Assembly: GCA_045631465.1 (NCBI GenBank)
Contig: JAZQUV010000030.1
Location: 43,610 to 107,609, forward strand
Direction of reading: 5' to 3'
DNA: 64,000 nucleotides
Source: Aphodosoma sp045631465
GTDB lineage: Bacteria; Bacteroidota; Bacteroidia; Bacteroidales; Paludibacteraceae
This document shows positions 9,940 through 18,487 of this stretch, piece after piece. The notes under the pieces were generated by a model. That model saw only the letters and a list, made by a program, of their open reading frames with translations. It was not told where the DNA came from and made no database searches. Position numbers and translations under genes: made by a program. Every line of letters begins with the position of its first letter. The first letter of the stretch is position 1.

Positions 9940-9970
9940 ATTCCTCATTCCTAACTCCTCAATCCTCATT
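9940..9970. repeat. 7-bp-period tandem array (CCTCATT/CTCCTAA type)
   Basis: Reads in sevens as ATTCCTC, ATTCCTA, ACTCCTC, AATCCTC. It contains the stop codon of the DUF4922 gene (9966-9968). Similar 7-mers recur at 33940-33974 and 58013-58047. Confidence 0.7.
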
Positions 9971-10865
9971 TAATTGTGCATTGTGTGAGGATGTCAACCA
10001 CATCATCTTTCGTAATACGTTCAAAATGTTCTTTTACAGGAGTGATAAACAATCCACTAACCTCTACCGTTGCTGGCGAAACGAGCAATTGTTTATCGCC
10101 TTCAGCGGTGTATTGCCATGGACGGAAAGCACCACGAGGAATCACAAACAAATACCATTTGCCATCGCGATAAAGACAAACAACATTCATCATCGGCTCG
10201 ACATCGGCATCAGTCACCCACGAATTATATAGTTTCATGAAAGCATCTTTCAATGCCACAGCATCAGTAGCTTCAAGACAATAAACAACGCGCAAATAGT
10301 TTTTGATTAGATAGGTGTCAACCTTATCTGCCGACTCAACCAACTCGGTTTTACCCGCCTCTTTAAGATTAAAATAATCCCCCACAAGAGGCAAGAAATC
10401 GGCATTACCAGCTTGGAAGTGCATATGGTCAGGAGCCGACGCTCCACATTTAGGTCCATTGTAAAAGACCACAAAATCAGGCAATTCACGCGCCAAGTCA
10501 AACATATCACCAATATATGGCACAAGGCGTTGATCCACATGCTCGCGACGTGGTATAGTCAAGTGACGAGTAAAAATCGGAAACGGATTAATCAATATAT
10601 CATAATCTCTCCACTTTATGCCACGTTGCACCTCAGGGCGATTAGCCGCACAAAGAAAACATTTGCGCTGAGCAATAGTTTTAGCATCAACCTTTGCGCC
10701 CGACGACACCATACGTGCTGGGTTGAATTGCACTTTAACAGCAAATCCATCGAAATCAAACTCGCGAATTTGCACAGTTTTCAATCCTTCAAAATTATTA
10801 CGAGCCATCTCCCACACCGAGAGTTGTTGTTCAAATAGCTCATTTACTTGATCTTTTATCGTCAT
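9966..10865 (-). CDS. DUF4922 protein, HIT/GalT-like nucleotidyltransferase fold
   Basis: A 299-residue cytoplasmic protein. CFLCAANRP is a possible metal-site half, and APDHMHFQAG gives the HxHxQ motif of the HIT/galactose-1-phosphate uridylyltransferase superfamily. The family (DUF4922) has no established reaction that I know of. The neighbours suggest action on a recycled wall sugar, for example nucleotidyl transfer to or from a sugar phosphate, but this is inference. Its stop lies in a 7-bp-period array, so the last residues are repeat-derived. Confidence 0.75.
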   Translation of the reverse strand: MTIKDQVNELFEQQLSVWEMARNNFEGLKTVQIREFDFDGFAVKVQFNPARMVSSGAKVDAKTIAQRKCFLCAANRPEVQRGIKWRDYDILINPFPIFTRHLTIPRREHVDQRLVPYIGDMFDLARELPDFVVFYNGPKCGASAPDHMHFQAGNADFLPLVGDYFNLKEAGKTELVESADKVDTYLIKNYLRVVYCLEATDAVALKDAFMKLYNSWVTDADVEPMMNVVCLYRDGKWYLFVIPRGAFRPWQYTAEGDKQLLVSPATVEVSGLFITPVKEHFERITKDDVVDILTQCTIK

Positions 10866-10903
10866 AAATAATTTAATGTTTAATAATTAATGCCGAAAGG
10901 CAA

Positions 10904-10937
10904 TTGTGCATTATGAATTATGAATTATGCATTGTCA
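10904..10937. repeat. 7-bp-period tandem array (GAATTAT type)
   Basis: Reads GCATTAT, GAATTAT, GAATTAT, GCATTGT. It contains the stop and last few codons of the membrane protein gene that ends at 10918. Confidence 0.65.
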
Positions 10938-11400
10938 TAGCTCCTATCGGTGCAAACACAAGCATAAGCGCTATTTTGCCACGCTCCGATTTATACTCTT
11001 CCGCCGACATAGTCGCTGCAAAAGCATTCATCAGCATCGATATTTGCCATATAAACAACACCGAATGTGCCAAGAATCTCGCCGACTTAGCCATACCAAT
11101 CACCGCCGCAGGCACTACATTAGGCACAAAAACAAAAAGCACACTCAACAGCAAAAAGAGCGATTCCACCGAAAGAATCATCCACACCGACGCCTTAAAT
11201 CTACCCACTACTCCATCATAATGTTCCGTAGCCTTCTCGCGGGTCGAGCCCAACACCTTCAAGTACCACAACTCCCAAAACAGCATTGTGTACAAGACAA
11301 ATGCCGTTCCAACCAACCCATCAAGCACCTGTGTGAATATAAACCCACACGCCATCAACAACCCCAACACCAACGACGGAAACTTATTCAATGCATCCAT
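10918..11400 (-). CDS. Small four-helix membrane protein of unknown function
   Basis: A 160-residue protein with four hydrophobic segments, near residues 8-28, 30-48, 70-95 and 105-130. No family motif was recognised. The last residues (AMTMHNS) are encoded by the 7-bp tandem array, so the original C-terminus may have been replaced. An 8-bp-period palindrome lies 12 bases upstream of the start. Confidence 0.65.
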   Translation of the reverse strand: MDALNKFPSLVLGLLMACGFIFTQVLDGLVGTAFVLYTMLFWELWYLKVLGSTREKATEHYDGVVGRFKASVWMILSVESLFLLLSVLFVFVPNVVPAAVIGMAKSARFLAHSVLFIWQISMLMNAFAATMSAEEYKSERGKIALMLVFAPIGAMTMHNS

Positions 11401-11412
11401 AAATTATAATTT

Positions 11413-11481
11413 AAAAAGACAGAATAACAAAAGAACAAAAAACAGATTACAAATTATGTTATTATGTTCTTATGTCTTCTA
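11413..11481. repeat. Imperfect palindrome with 8-bp-period arms (copy 2)
   Basis: The left arm contains AAGACAGAATAACAAAAGAA and the right arm ATGTTATTATGTTCTTATGT. The right arm reads in eights as TGTTATTA, TGTTCTTA, TGTCTTCT. It lies between hutI and the membrane protein gene, 12 bases upstream of the latter's start. Confidence 0.7.
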
Positions 11482-11495
11482 AAAAACAAAACACA

Positions 11496-12731
11496 TCATT
11501 GTATAAACTCCCCATTCAACATAACAGCCTCAACAATATCAGTTGTATATGCATATGGAATAAAGTCGATAGAAGGGATTTTCTTAGTGATAAACAAGTT
11601 CGCCTTTTTACCTACCGCAATCGAACCATGTGTTTGTGCCAAACCAAGAGCCGCAGCACCATTGATAGTAGTAGCATTGATAGCCTGTGCTGGTGTCAAT
11701 TTCATGTTGATACAAGCGAGCGACATCACAAATTTCATATTACCCGATGGTGTAGAACCAGGATTATAATCCGACGCCAATGCCACTGGCAAACCTGCCG
11801 CAATCATACCCTTAGCATTTCCATATGGCAATCCGAGGAAGAACGATGTACCTGGCAAAATTGTAGGGATAGTATTCGAATTACGCAAACATTCAATCTC
11901 CACCTCTGTCGTACGTTCAAGATGGTCAACCGAAAGTGCATCGTATTTCACACCTACCTGCACACCGCCCGACACATCCAATTCGTTGGCATGGATTTTA
12001 GGACGCATACCATATCGCGCACCCACTTCAAGCATACGCGCAGTCTCTTCTACTGTAAAGAATCCTTTGTCGCAGAATACGTCAATAAAGTCTGCCAAAC
12101 CCTCTTCTGCCACAGCAGGTATCATCTCCTTACAAATCAAATCCACATATTCACCTTGACGACCTTTATATGCCGCAGGCACAGCATGCGCACCGAGGAA
12201 GTTAGCACGAATAGTCAACGGTGTAGTCTCTTTCAAACGACGAATCACGCGCAACATTTTCAATTCATCTTCAGTCGACAAACCATATCCACTCTTAATA
12301 TCTGCCGCACCCGTACCGAAACCAATCATCTCATACACTCTCTCAAGTGCTTGTTCATAGAGTCCATCTTCCGAAGTTTCGTGCAAACGCTTAGCCGAAT
12401 TGAGGATACCTCCACCACGTTTTGCTATCTCTTCATAGCTCAAACCATTGATTTTATCAATAAATTCATGCTCACGACTACCTGCATACACAATATGTGT
12501 GTGACCATCACAGAATGCTGGCAACACAAAACGTCCCTCTGCATCCACCACTTGGTCAGCTGTTTCAGGAGCTTCCGACATCGGACCGAAAGCCTTAATC
12601 ACATCATCTTCTACCAAAAGATAAGCATTCTCTATCTCAGGCAATATGCTCATTGCATCGCCTGCCACGAACGGACGAATTTCGCGCTCTACTTGCACCA
12701 AACGTCCAATATTTTCAATCAATGTTGTCAT
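11496..12731 (-). CDS. hutI: Imidazolonepropionase
   Basis: Hydrolyses 4-imidazolone-5-propionate to N-formimino-L-glutamate in histidine breakdown. The 411-residue amidohydrolase has the metal-binding DGHTHIVYAGSREHEF, the conserved KSGYGL and KIHANELD, and LASDYNPGSTPSGNMKF near the end. Length is normal. No hutH, hutU or formiminotransferase gene is adjacent, so the rest of the pathway must be elsewhere or absent. It has its own promoter at 12760-12791. Confidence 0.95.
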   Translation of the reverse strand: MTTLIENIGRLVQVEREIRPFVAGDAMSILPEIENAYLLVEDDVIKAFGPMSEAPETADQVVDAEGRFVLPAFCDGHTHIVYAGSREHEFIDKINGLSYEEIAKRGGGILNSAKRLHETSEDGLYEQALERVYEMIGFGTGAADIKSGYGLSTEDELKMLRVIRRLKETTPLTIRANFLGAHAVPAAYKGRQGEYVDLICKEMIPAVAEEGLADFIDVFCDKGFFTVEETARMLEVGARYGMRPKIHANELDVSGGVQVGVKYDALSVDHLERTTEVEIECLRNSNTIPTILPGTSFFLGLPYGNAKGMIAAGLPVALASDYNPGSTPSGNMKFVMSLACINMKLTPAQAINATTINGAAALGLAQTHGSIAVGKKANLFITKKIPSIDFIPYAYTTDIVEAVMLNGEFIQ

Positions 12732-12759
12732 GGTTGTATATTATTTAAAATTCAATTTG

Positions 12760-12791
12760 CAAATATAACTCTTTTTTTTCAGACTTGCAAA
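12760..12791 (-). promoter_or_regulatory. Bacteroidota-type promoter of hutI
   Basis: On the minus strand, TTTG (12791-12788), a 20-base gap, then TATATTTG (12767-12760), about 29 bases upstream of the hutI start. This matches the TTTG/TAnnTTTG consensus of the phylum's primary sigma factor. Confidence 0.7.
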
Positions 12792-12821
12792 TAATTCACA
12801 CTCCAAAAAAATTTCCAATAT

Positions 12822-15620
12822 CTACAGATATGGTGCTGTTGGACTTGTAGCATGGGCTTTAACTTCTTCTGGTGTACCTGTTGCAACAATTTCACCACCA
12901 CATCGACCTGCTTCTGGTCCAAGGTCAATGAGATAATCAGCTTGACGCAACACATCGAGGTTATGCTCAATAACCACAACAGTATTACCACGCGAAACAA
13001 GGCGTTGAAGCACATTCATAAGCACTTTGATATCTTCAAAATGAAGTCCCGTTGTTGGCTCATCGAGTATATACAGCGTATGACCTGTATCGCGTTTAGC
13101 CAATTCGGTTGCAAGTTTTATGCGTTGACTCTCTCCACCCGAGAGGGTTGTCGAACTCTGCCCAAGATGCACATATCCAAGTCCCACATCTTGCAAGGTT
13201 TGCAGTTTATGAACAAATGTTGGCATATTTTCAAAAAATTCAACTGCCTGATTGATAGTCATATCAAGCACATCGGCAATAGATTTTCCTTTGAATCGCA
13301 CTTCAAGGGTCTCACGATTATATCGTTTACCTCCGCAGGCTTCGCAAGGCACATACACATCGGGCAGAAAGTTCATCTCTATCTTTTTCATACCATTACC
13401 CGAGCACACTTCACATCTACCGCCCTTAGCATTGAACGAAAATCTACCTGGCTTATAACCTCTAATCTTAGCCTCTGGCAATTCGGCAAAAAGCGTGCGT
13501 ATATCATTGAATATACCTGTGTATGTAACCGGATTCGAACGTGGTGTGCGACCAATTGGCTCTTGATTTACTGTAACTACCTTGTCTATATGCTCTATAC
13601 CTTCAATTGAGTCGTAAGGCAGAGGCTCCTCTTTGCTACGATAAAAATGACGTGTAAGTATTGGGCGCAACGTGCCATTGATTAACGACGATTTACCACT
13701 ACCCGACACTCCTGCAATGCAAGTCAAAGTGCCAAGTGGAATCTCGAGCGTAACATTTTTGAGGTTATTGCCTCGTGCGCCGATAAGTCGCAAATGATGC
13801 CCATTGCCTTTGCGGCGTTCCGATGGAATGTCTATAGATGTTTTGCCCGACAGGTAACGCGCTGTAAGAGTGTTGGTCTTGAGCATCTCTTTGAACGTAC
13901 CCTGAAAAACCACCTCACCGCCAAGGCGACCTGCGCCTGGTCCCATATCTACAATATAGTCGGCTGCTCGCATCATATCTTCATCGTGCTCCACTACTAT
14001 AACCGAATTGCCCACATCGCGCAACTCTTTGAGCGAATTTATAAGGCGTATGTTGTCGCGCTGATGCAATCCAATACTTGGCTCGTCTAATATATAGAGC
14101 ACGTTAACAAGTTGACTACCTATTTGAGTAGCAAGCCTAATACGCTGACTCTCTCCACCCGAAAGTGTTGCCGACGTACGCGAGAGCGACAAATATCCCA
14201 ATCCCACATCAAGCAGAAATTTAAGTCGCGAACGAATCTCCTTGATAATTTCGGCACCTATTTGGCGTTGACGCGAATCCATCAACTCATCCACCGTTTC
14301 CAACCAATCAAATAGCTCATCGAGTTGCATATTCGACAATTCTGCAATATTCTTGTCGGCAATACGATAACTAAGTGCCTCCTTGTTCAATCGCGTACCA
14401 TTACAATGAGGACACACAACTGGAGTATAAAAACTATCTGCCCAACGCTGCTCGGTCGACGTGCCATCTTCTTGTTGCAGAGATATATAATGCACAAGTC
14501 CCTCATAGCGAGTTCTGAAGTTGGTGTCGTTGCCAATAGCCGAATTAGAGATAAGTAGTTCATCGGTCGTACCATTAAGTATCTCATCAAGACCCTCTTC
14601 CGGTATTTCTGCAATTGGTGTTTTGGTTGTGAACCCATATTTATCACCGATAGCACTAATTTGCCAGAATATCATCGAACTCTTCTCTTTGCCAAGAGGC
14701 GCAATACCACCAGCAGCAATAGACAACGAGCGGTCGGGTATAATCTTGTCAAAATCTATTTGATTTATAGTGCCAAGTCCTTTACAGTGGGGGCAAGCTC
14801 CTTTCGGAGTGTTAAACGAAAAATTATGAGGAGCCGGCTCATTATAGGCAAGTCCTGTCACAGGGTCCATCAAATGTCGCGAGAGGAATCGAGTCTGTTC
14901 ACCATCACGAGTAAGTATCATCATGATGCCCTCACCCATATTCATTGTTTTTTCAATACTCTTTTTCAGGCGATCAACATCTTTTTCTCGAACAACAAGT
15001 TTGTCCACCACCACCTCAACATCGTGATTATGATAGCGATCAAGCTTCATACCGGCATATATCTCCTGCATCACACCATCCACCCTCACATTAGGGTATC
15101 CCTTTTTCCTAATACTCTCAAACAACTCTTTATAATGCCCCTTACGATTTCGCACAACAGGCGCAAGCAAATATATAGCTTGATTATTATAGTCCGCAAG
15201 TATAAGATTGAGTATCTGTTCGTCGGAATACTTAATCATCGGCTGACCCGAAATATAGCTATAGGCTGTAGCAGCTCGAGCATAAAGAAGACGCAAAAAG
15301 TCATAAATTTCTGTCACAGTGCCCACAGTCGAACGCGGATTTTTATTGGTTGTTTTCTGCTCTATGGCAATCACAGGACTAAGCCCAGTAATTTCATCAA
15401 TATCTGGTCGCTCAATATTACCAATAAAGTGGCGCGCATACGCCGAGAATGTTTCTATATAACGACGCTGACCTTCAGCATATATAGTGTCAAAGGCAAG
15501 AGATGATTTACCCGAACCACTAAGCCCCGTAACAACAGTCAAGGCATTACGCGGAATGCTCACATCAATGTTTTTAAGATTGTGCACTCGGGCACCAAGA
15601 AGATTTATTTTCGAATTCAT
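12822..15620 (-). CDS. uvrA: Excinuclease ABC subunit A
   Basis: The damage-recognition ATPase of nucleotide excision repair, 932 residues. It has two ABC modules (GLSGSGKSSLAFD near the start and GVSGSGKSSLINGT in the second half), two signature motifs (TLSGGESQRIRLA and TLSGGESQRIKLA) and zinc-finger cysteine pairs (CPHCKG, CPHCNG, CEVCSG, CEACGG). The start MNSKINLLGARVHNLKNI is chosen because the family begins there; nine upstream in-frame codons are possible but atypical. A long perfect inverted repeat lies at its likely transcription start. Confidence 0.97.
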   Translation of the reverse strand: MNSKINLLGARVHNLKNIDVSIPRNALTVVTGLSGSGKSSLAFDTIYAEGQRRYIETFSAYARHFIGNIERPDIDEITGLSPVIAIEQKTTNKNPRSTVGTVTEIYDFLRLLYARAATAYSYISGQPMIKYSDEQILNLILADYNNQAIYLLAPVVRNRKGHYKELFESIRKKGYPNVRVDGVMQEIYAGMKLDRYHNHDVEVVVDKLVVREKDVDRLKKSIEKTMNMGEGIMMILTRDGEQTRFLSRHLMDPVTGLAYNEPAPHNFSFNTPKGACPHCKGLGTINQIDFDKIIPDRSLSIAAGGIAPLGKEKSSMIFWQISAIGDKYGFTTKTPIAEIPEEGLDEILNGTTDELLISNSAIGNDTNFRTRYEGLVHYISLQQEDGTSTEQRWADSFYTPVVCPHCNGTRLNKEALSYRIADKNIAELSNMQLDELFDWLETVDELMDSRQRQIGAEIIKEIRSRLKFLLDVGLGYLSLSRTSATLSGGESQRIRLATQIGSQLVNVLYILDEPSIGLHQRDNIRLINSLKELRDVGNSVIVVEHDEDMMRAADYIVDMGPGAGRLGGEVVFQGTFKEMLKTNTLTARYLSGKTSIDIPSERRKGNGHHLRLIGARGNNLKNVTLEIPLGTLTCIAGVSGSGKSSLINGTLRPILTRHFYRSKEEPLPYDSIEGIEHIDKVVTVNQEPIGRTPRSNPVTYTGIFNDIRTLFAELPEAKIRGYKPGRFSFNAKGGRCEVCSGNGMKKIEMNFLPDVYVPCEACGGKRYNRETLEVRFKGKSIADVLDMTINQAVEFFENMPTFVHKLQTLQDVGLGYVHLGQSSTTLSGGESQRIKLATELAKRDTGHTLYILDEPTTGLHFEDIKVLMNVLQRLVSRGNTVVVIEHNLDVLRQADYLIDLGPEAGRCGGEIVATGTPEEVKAHATSPTAPYL

Positions 15621-15659
15621 ATATGATATAATAGCACATTTTCGCAAATTATCATTTTC

Positions 15660-15698
15660 GCAAACTAGAATCTAGTTCGAAACTAGATTCTAGTTTGC
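15660..15698. promoter_or_regulatory. Perfect 18-bp inverted repeat at the uvrA promoter
   Basis: GCAAACTAGAATCTAGTT, a 3-base CGA spacer, then its exact reverse complement. Each arm is itself nearly palindromic (AACTAGA-A-TCTAGTT). On the minus strand it begins at the last base of a TAACTTTG box and so covers the expected transcription start. It could be an operator or a 5'-leader hairpin. TTTCGCAAA also occurs as a direct repeat at 15640-15648 and 15656-15664. Confidence 0.75.
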
Positions 15699-15705
15699 AA
15701 AGTTA
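15698..15705 (-). promoter_or_regulatory. Probable uvrA promoter -7 box
   Basis: TAACTTTG on the minus strand fits TAnnTTTG. No clear TTTG is found at the expected -33 position, so the call is moderate. Confidence 0.45.
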
Positions 15706-15913
15706 CAAAAAAAAGTGGAAAACAGAGAAAATTTAGAATAATATGCTAAAAAATAGAATCTTTTTATAATTTTATATTGAATATTAAGCGGTTTTTGTTT
15801 TTTACTAACACAAATATTTCACCAACACGAAACCACACAAAACAATTTAACCACAAAGTAATCAGGCAATTAAACCCACAAGCAAGTTTAATATTAAAAA
15901 AAACACGAAAAAG

Positions 15914-15945
15914 TTGTGTTATGTAAAAAAAAATGTGTACATTTG
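15914..15945 (+). promoter_or_regulatory. Bacteroidota-type promoter of the TonB gene
   Basis: TTG at 15914-15916, a 21-base gap, then TACATTTG at 15938-15945. The start codon follows 35 bases later. Confidence 0.7.
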
Positions 15946-15980
15946 CGGAGTTAAATTCGCCTTAAAATAAGCAATATATT

Positions 15981-16667
15981 ATGGAAATTAAAAAATCACC
16001 AAAAGCTAATTTGGAAGACAAAAGATTTACATTTGTCTTAATGGGGTTGGTTGCAGCGTTTTGTATCTTGTATACAGCGTTCGAATGGAATCAACGCGAA
16101 ATCACTATTCACGAAGCAGTAAATGAAGATTTTCTTATCGAAGATGAGATTCAAATCGACCAAACATTCCAAGACGAAACACCTCCACCACCTCCTGCAC
16201 CAGAAGAAGTGCCTGAAGTAATCGAAGAGATTAAAATCGTAGAAGATGACGTACAAACAGAAGAGGTTAATTTCTCAACAGAAGATACAAAAGAAGCTGT
16301 AGAAATTCAACAAGTAGTTATCGAGGAAGACGAACCTGAAGAAGAAATCGAAGAGGTATTTATGGTCGTAGAAGAAATGCCAGAGTTCCCTGGTGGTATG
16401 GCTAAATTGATGAAATACTTCTCAGACAACGTGCGTTATCCAGTCGTAGCTGCCGAAAACGGCATCCAAGGTCGTGTAATCTGCCAATTCACAGTTTGGA
16501 AAGATGGCACTATCCGCGACATCGTTGTTGTTCGTGGTGTCGACAAATCTTTGGACAAAGAAGCTGTTCGTTTGATTGAAAACATGCCTAACTGGAAACC
16601 AGGCAAACAACGCGGCAAAGCCGTATCTTGTAAATACACAGTGCCTGTATCATTCCGTTTGCAATAA
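15981..16667 (+). CDS. TonB family energy transducer
   Basis: A 228-residue inner-membrane protein that couples the proton motive force to TonB-dependent outer membrane receptors. It has a short cytoplasmic tail, one membrane helix (about 19-37), then a proline and acidic linker (TPPPPPAPEEVPEV) spanning the periplasm. The TonB C-terminal domain runs from about residue 135 (PEFPGGMAKLMKYFSDNVRY to VPVSFRLQ). No exbB or exbD is adjacent. It has its own promoter and terminator, so it is monocistronic. Confidence 0.93.
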   Translation: MEIKKSPKANLEDKRFTFVLMGLVAAFCILYTAFEWNQREITIHEAVNEDFLIEDEIQIDQTFQDETPPPPPAPEEVPEVIEEIKIVEDDVQTEEVNFSTEDTKEAVEIQQVVIEEDEPEEEIEEVFMVVEEMPEFPGGMAKLMKYFSDNVRYPVVAAENGIQGRVICQFTVWKDGTIRDIVVVRGVDKSLDKEAVRLIENMPNWKPGKQRGKAVSCKYTVPVSFRLQ

Positions 16668-16690
16668 ACTCTGTTCTATTATCTAAATAC

Positions 16691-16731
16691 AAGCAGCAAG
16701 TCTCATACACGAGGCTTGCTGCTTTTTTTTG
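16691..16731 (+). terminator. Intrinsic terminator of the TonB gene
   Basis: A 14-bp stem (AAGCAGCAAG paired with CTTGCTGCTT, plus four inner pairs), loop ATACAC, then eight T residues. Confidence 0.92.
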
Positions 16732-16739
16732 CACCCCAT

Positions 16740-17680
16740 CCCCTCCCCAAAAAACACTCGCGCAGCGAGTAAAAAATCTGTGAAAAAAATTCAAATCCGG
16801 AAGGCACGCGAAGCGTAAATTCCGTGATATCCGTGCATTCCGTGAGAGAAAAAGAAAACTTCCGTGTGAAACAACAACTCCGAAGGAGTAAAATCTGTGG
16901 AAATCTCGAGAGCGACTTCTTGCGCAGCAAGAGAGCGAATCGTTAAATCCGGAAGGTAAAAAATCTTTTCAATCTGTGCAATCTGTGGGAGATAAAAATC
17001 CGTGCATTCCGTGCATTCCGTGTGAAATAAAAGAAAATTCCGTGAGAAAAAAGAAAATTCCGTGAGAGAAAAAAAAGAAAGTTCCGTGAGCGAACAACAA
17101 CTCCAAAGGAGTAAAATCTGTGTCATCCGTAGAGCAATGTTTTAGACGCAGTCTAAAACGAGCGAATTTTGTTATAAGCGAGAGCAAAAAACAAATTTAT
17201 TTGGGTTATGCCGAGTGAAAACAAAATCACGAGCAAAGCGAGTAATCGAAGAAAAAGAAGAATTAAAATCAGAGTTATCTGTGTTATCTGTGGGAGATAA
17301 CTCAAATCTGGAAGGCACGCGAAGCGTCATTTCCGTGCATTCCGTGCATTCCGTGAGAGAAAAAAACAAATCCGTGAGCGAAAAAGAAAATTCCCTGTGA
17401 AACAACAACTCCGAAGGAGTAAAATCTGTGTCATCCGTAGAGCAATGTTTTAGACGCAGTCTAAAACGAGCGAATTTTGTTATAAACGAGAGCAGAAACC
17501 AAATTTATTTGGGTTATGCCGAGTGAAAACAAAATCTTGATAAAAATCGTTAAATCCGGAAGGTAAAAAATCATTTTAATCTGTGTAATCTGTGGGAGAT
17601 AAAAATCCGTGAATTCCGTGAATTCCGTGTGAAATAAAAAAACTTCCGTGAGAGAAAAAACAATTCCGTGTGAAACAAAA
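16740..17680. repeat. Gene-free mosaic repeat block 1
   Basis: About 940 bases without a credible gene, made of shuffled short modules. Phrases built on TCCGTG and TCTGTG recur throughout. Small hairpins recur: CTCCGAAGGAG, CTCGCGCAGCGAG, TTGCGCAGCAA, CGCGAAGCG and GTTTTAGACGCAGTCTAAAAC with its 3-base loop (17140 and 17448 regions). A 136-bp near-identical direct repeat occupies 17093-17228 and 17401-17536, offset exactly 308. Modules are shared with block 2 at 22237-22855. Confidence 0.8.
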
Positions 17681-17882
17681 AAAAACACCCCTCGCACACA
17701 AAAGTGCAAGGGGTATCTTTCTCATATTTTGCGCTACGCACAAAATCCAGTTCTACTGTTTTAGTCAGCCCTCTATTAACCGCGTTTTTTGCTCCGCACA
17801 AAACGCTCTCACTCGGCAAACAAACACGGAAACAAGATTTATTTGTTCCGAACAAATACAAATATTCGTTCCGAACAAATAC
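17681..17882. repeat. Hairpin-rich spacer downstream of rplS
   Basis: Holds an 11-bp stem with one mismatch (ACCCCTCGCAC with GTGCAAGGGGT, 17687-17714) flanked by an A run, and a segment GCAAACAAACACGGAAACAAG (17818-17838) that recurs inverted at 17968-17988 across the terminator. TTTTGCGC-type palindromes occur at both ends of the spacer and terminator region. No gene is seen. Confidence 0.55.
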
Positions 17883-17945
17883 AAAAAAAATTAAAAGGAC
17901 TCAACTTCCAAATAAATTTGGGGTTGAGTCCTTTTAATTTTTTTT
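17883..17945 (-). terminator. Intrinsic terminator of rplS
   Basis: Perfect 15-bp arms TTAAAAGGACTCAAC (17891-17905) and GTTGAGTCCTTTTAA (17923-17937) flanked by A and T runs. The loop carries a second small stem (CCAAAT with ATTTGG). Confidence 0.9.
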
Positions 17946-17992
17946 ATTTTGCGCTCGCGCAAAATCTTGTTTCCGCGTTTGTTTGCTCTCGA

Positions 17993-18340
17993 TTAACCGC
18001 GTTTTTCAGCGATACGAGCAGCTTTACCAGTAAGATTACGGAGGTAGTACAATTTAGCACGGCGTACTTTACCAATTTTGTTCACTTCGATTTTGTCGAT
18101 GAATGGAGAGTTCATAGGGAAGATACGTTCTACACCTACGTTGTCTGACATTTTACGAACAGTGAAACGTTTTGTTGCACCGTGACCAGTGATTTTAATC
18201 ACAACACCACGATAACGTTGAATACGCTCTTTGTTACCCTCTTTAATACGGTAATCTACTGTAATAGTGTCTCCACTTTTGAATTTTGGGAGATTGTTCT
18301 CTACTGCAAAAGCTTGTTCTGCAATTTTAATAAAATCCAT
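17993..18340 (-). CDS. rplS: Large ribosomal subunit protein bL19
   Basis: A 115-residue protein at the 30S-50S interface. The sequence from MDFIKIAEQAF through SGDTITVDYRIKEG, FRKMSDNVGVERIFP and KLYYLRNLTGKAARI is full-length bL19. The start at 18340 is chosen on family length; the frame continues 13 codons upstream into the leader. It is transcribed alone, without rpsP, rimM or trmD, from the promoter at 18425-18455. Confidence 0.97.
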   Translation of the reverse strand: MDFIKIAEQAFAVENNLPKFKSGDTITVDYRIKEGNKERIQRYRGVVIKITGHGATKRFTVRKMSDNVGVERIFPMNSPFIDKIEVNKIGKVRRAKLYYLRNLTGKAARIAEKRG

Positions 18341-18424
18341 TGTCAATGAATGATTTAAGAGTAAATAATTATGCAGCATTCGCGGGGGTCACTATTCCTC
18401 ACCAGAGGCTACACATAACGAGCG

Positions 18425-18455
18425 CAAAGTTACAACATTTTTTTCATTCCCACAA
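18425..18455 (-). promoter_or_regulatory. Promoter and leader of rplS
   Basis: On the minus strand, TTG (18455-18453), a 20-base gap, then TAACTTTG (18432-18425). This leaves an untranslated leader of roughly 80 bases (about 18418-18341) with a small CCTC/GAGG stem and GC-rich sequence, which could be a ribosomal-protein leader but was not matched to a known one. Confidence 0.65.
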
Positions 18456-18487
18456 CAGTTCAACCACATTTTTTCACCCCCCCCCAC

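Noticed and set aside
11472..12794. A 440-codon open frame antisense to hutI
   Set aside because: It mirrors the hutI codons, has no family features and its product is rich in H, R, C and S, as expected for a shadow frame. A 287-codon frame antisense to rnr (7-870) was rejected for the same reason.
18477..18485. A run of nine C residues that might cause phase variation
   Set aside because: It lies two bases downstream of the stop codon of the TPR regulator, so slippage cannot change the protein, and no promoter overlaps it.
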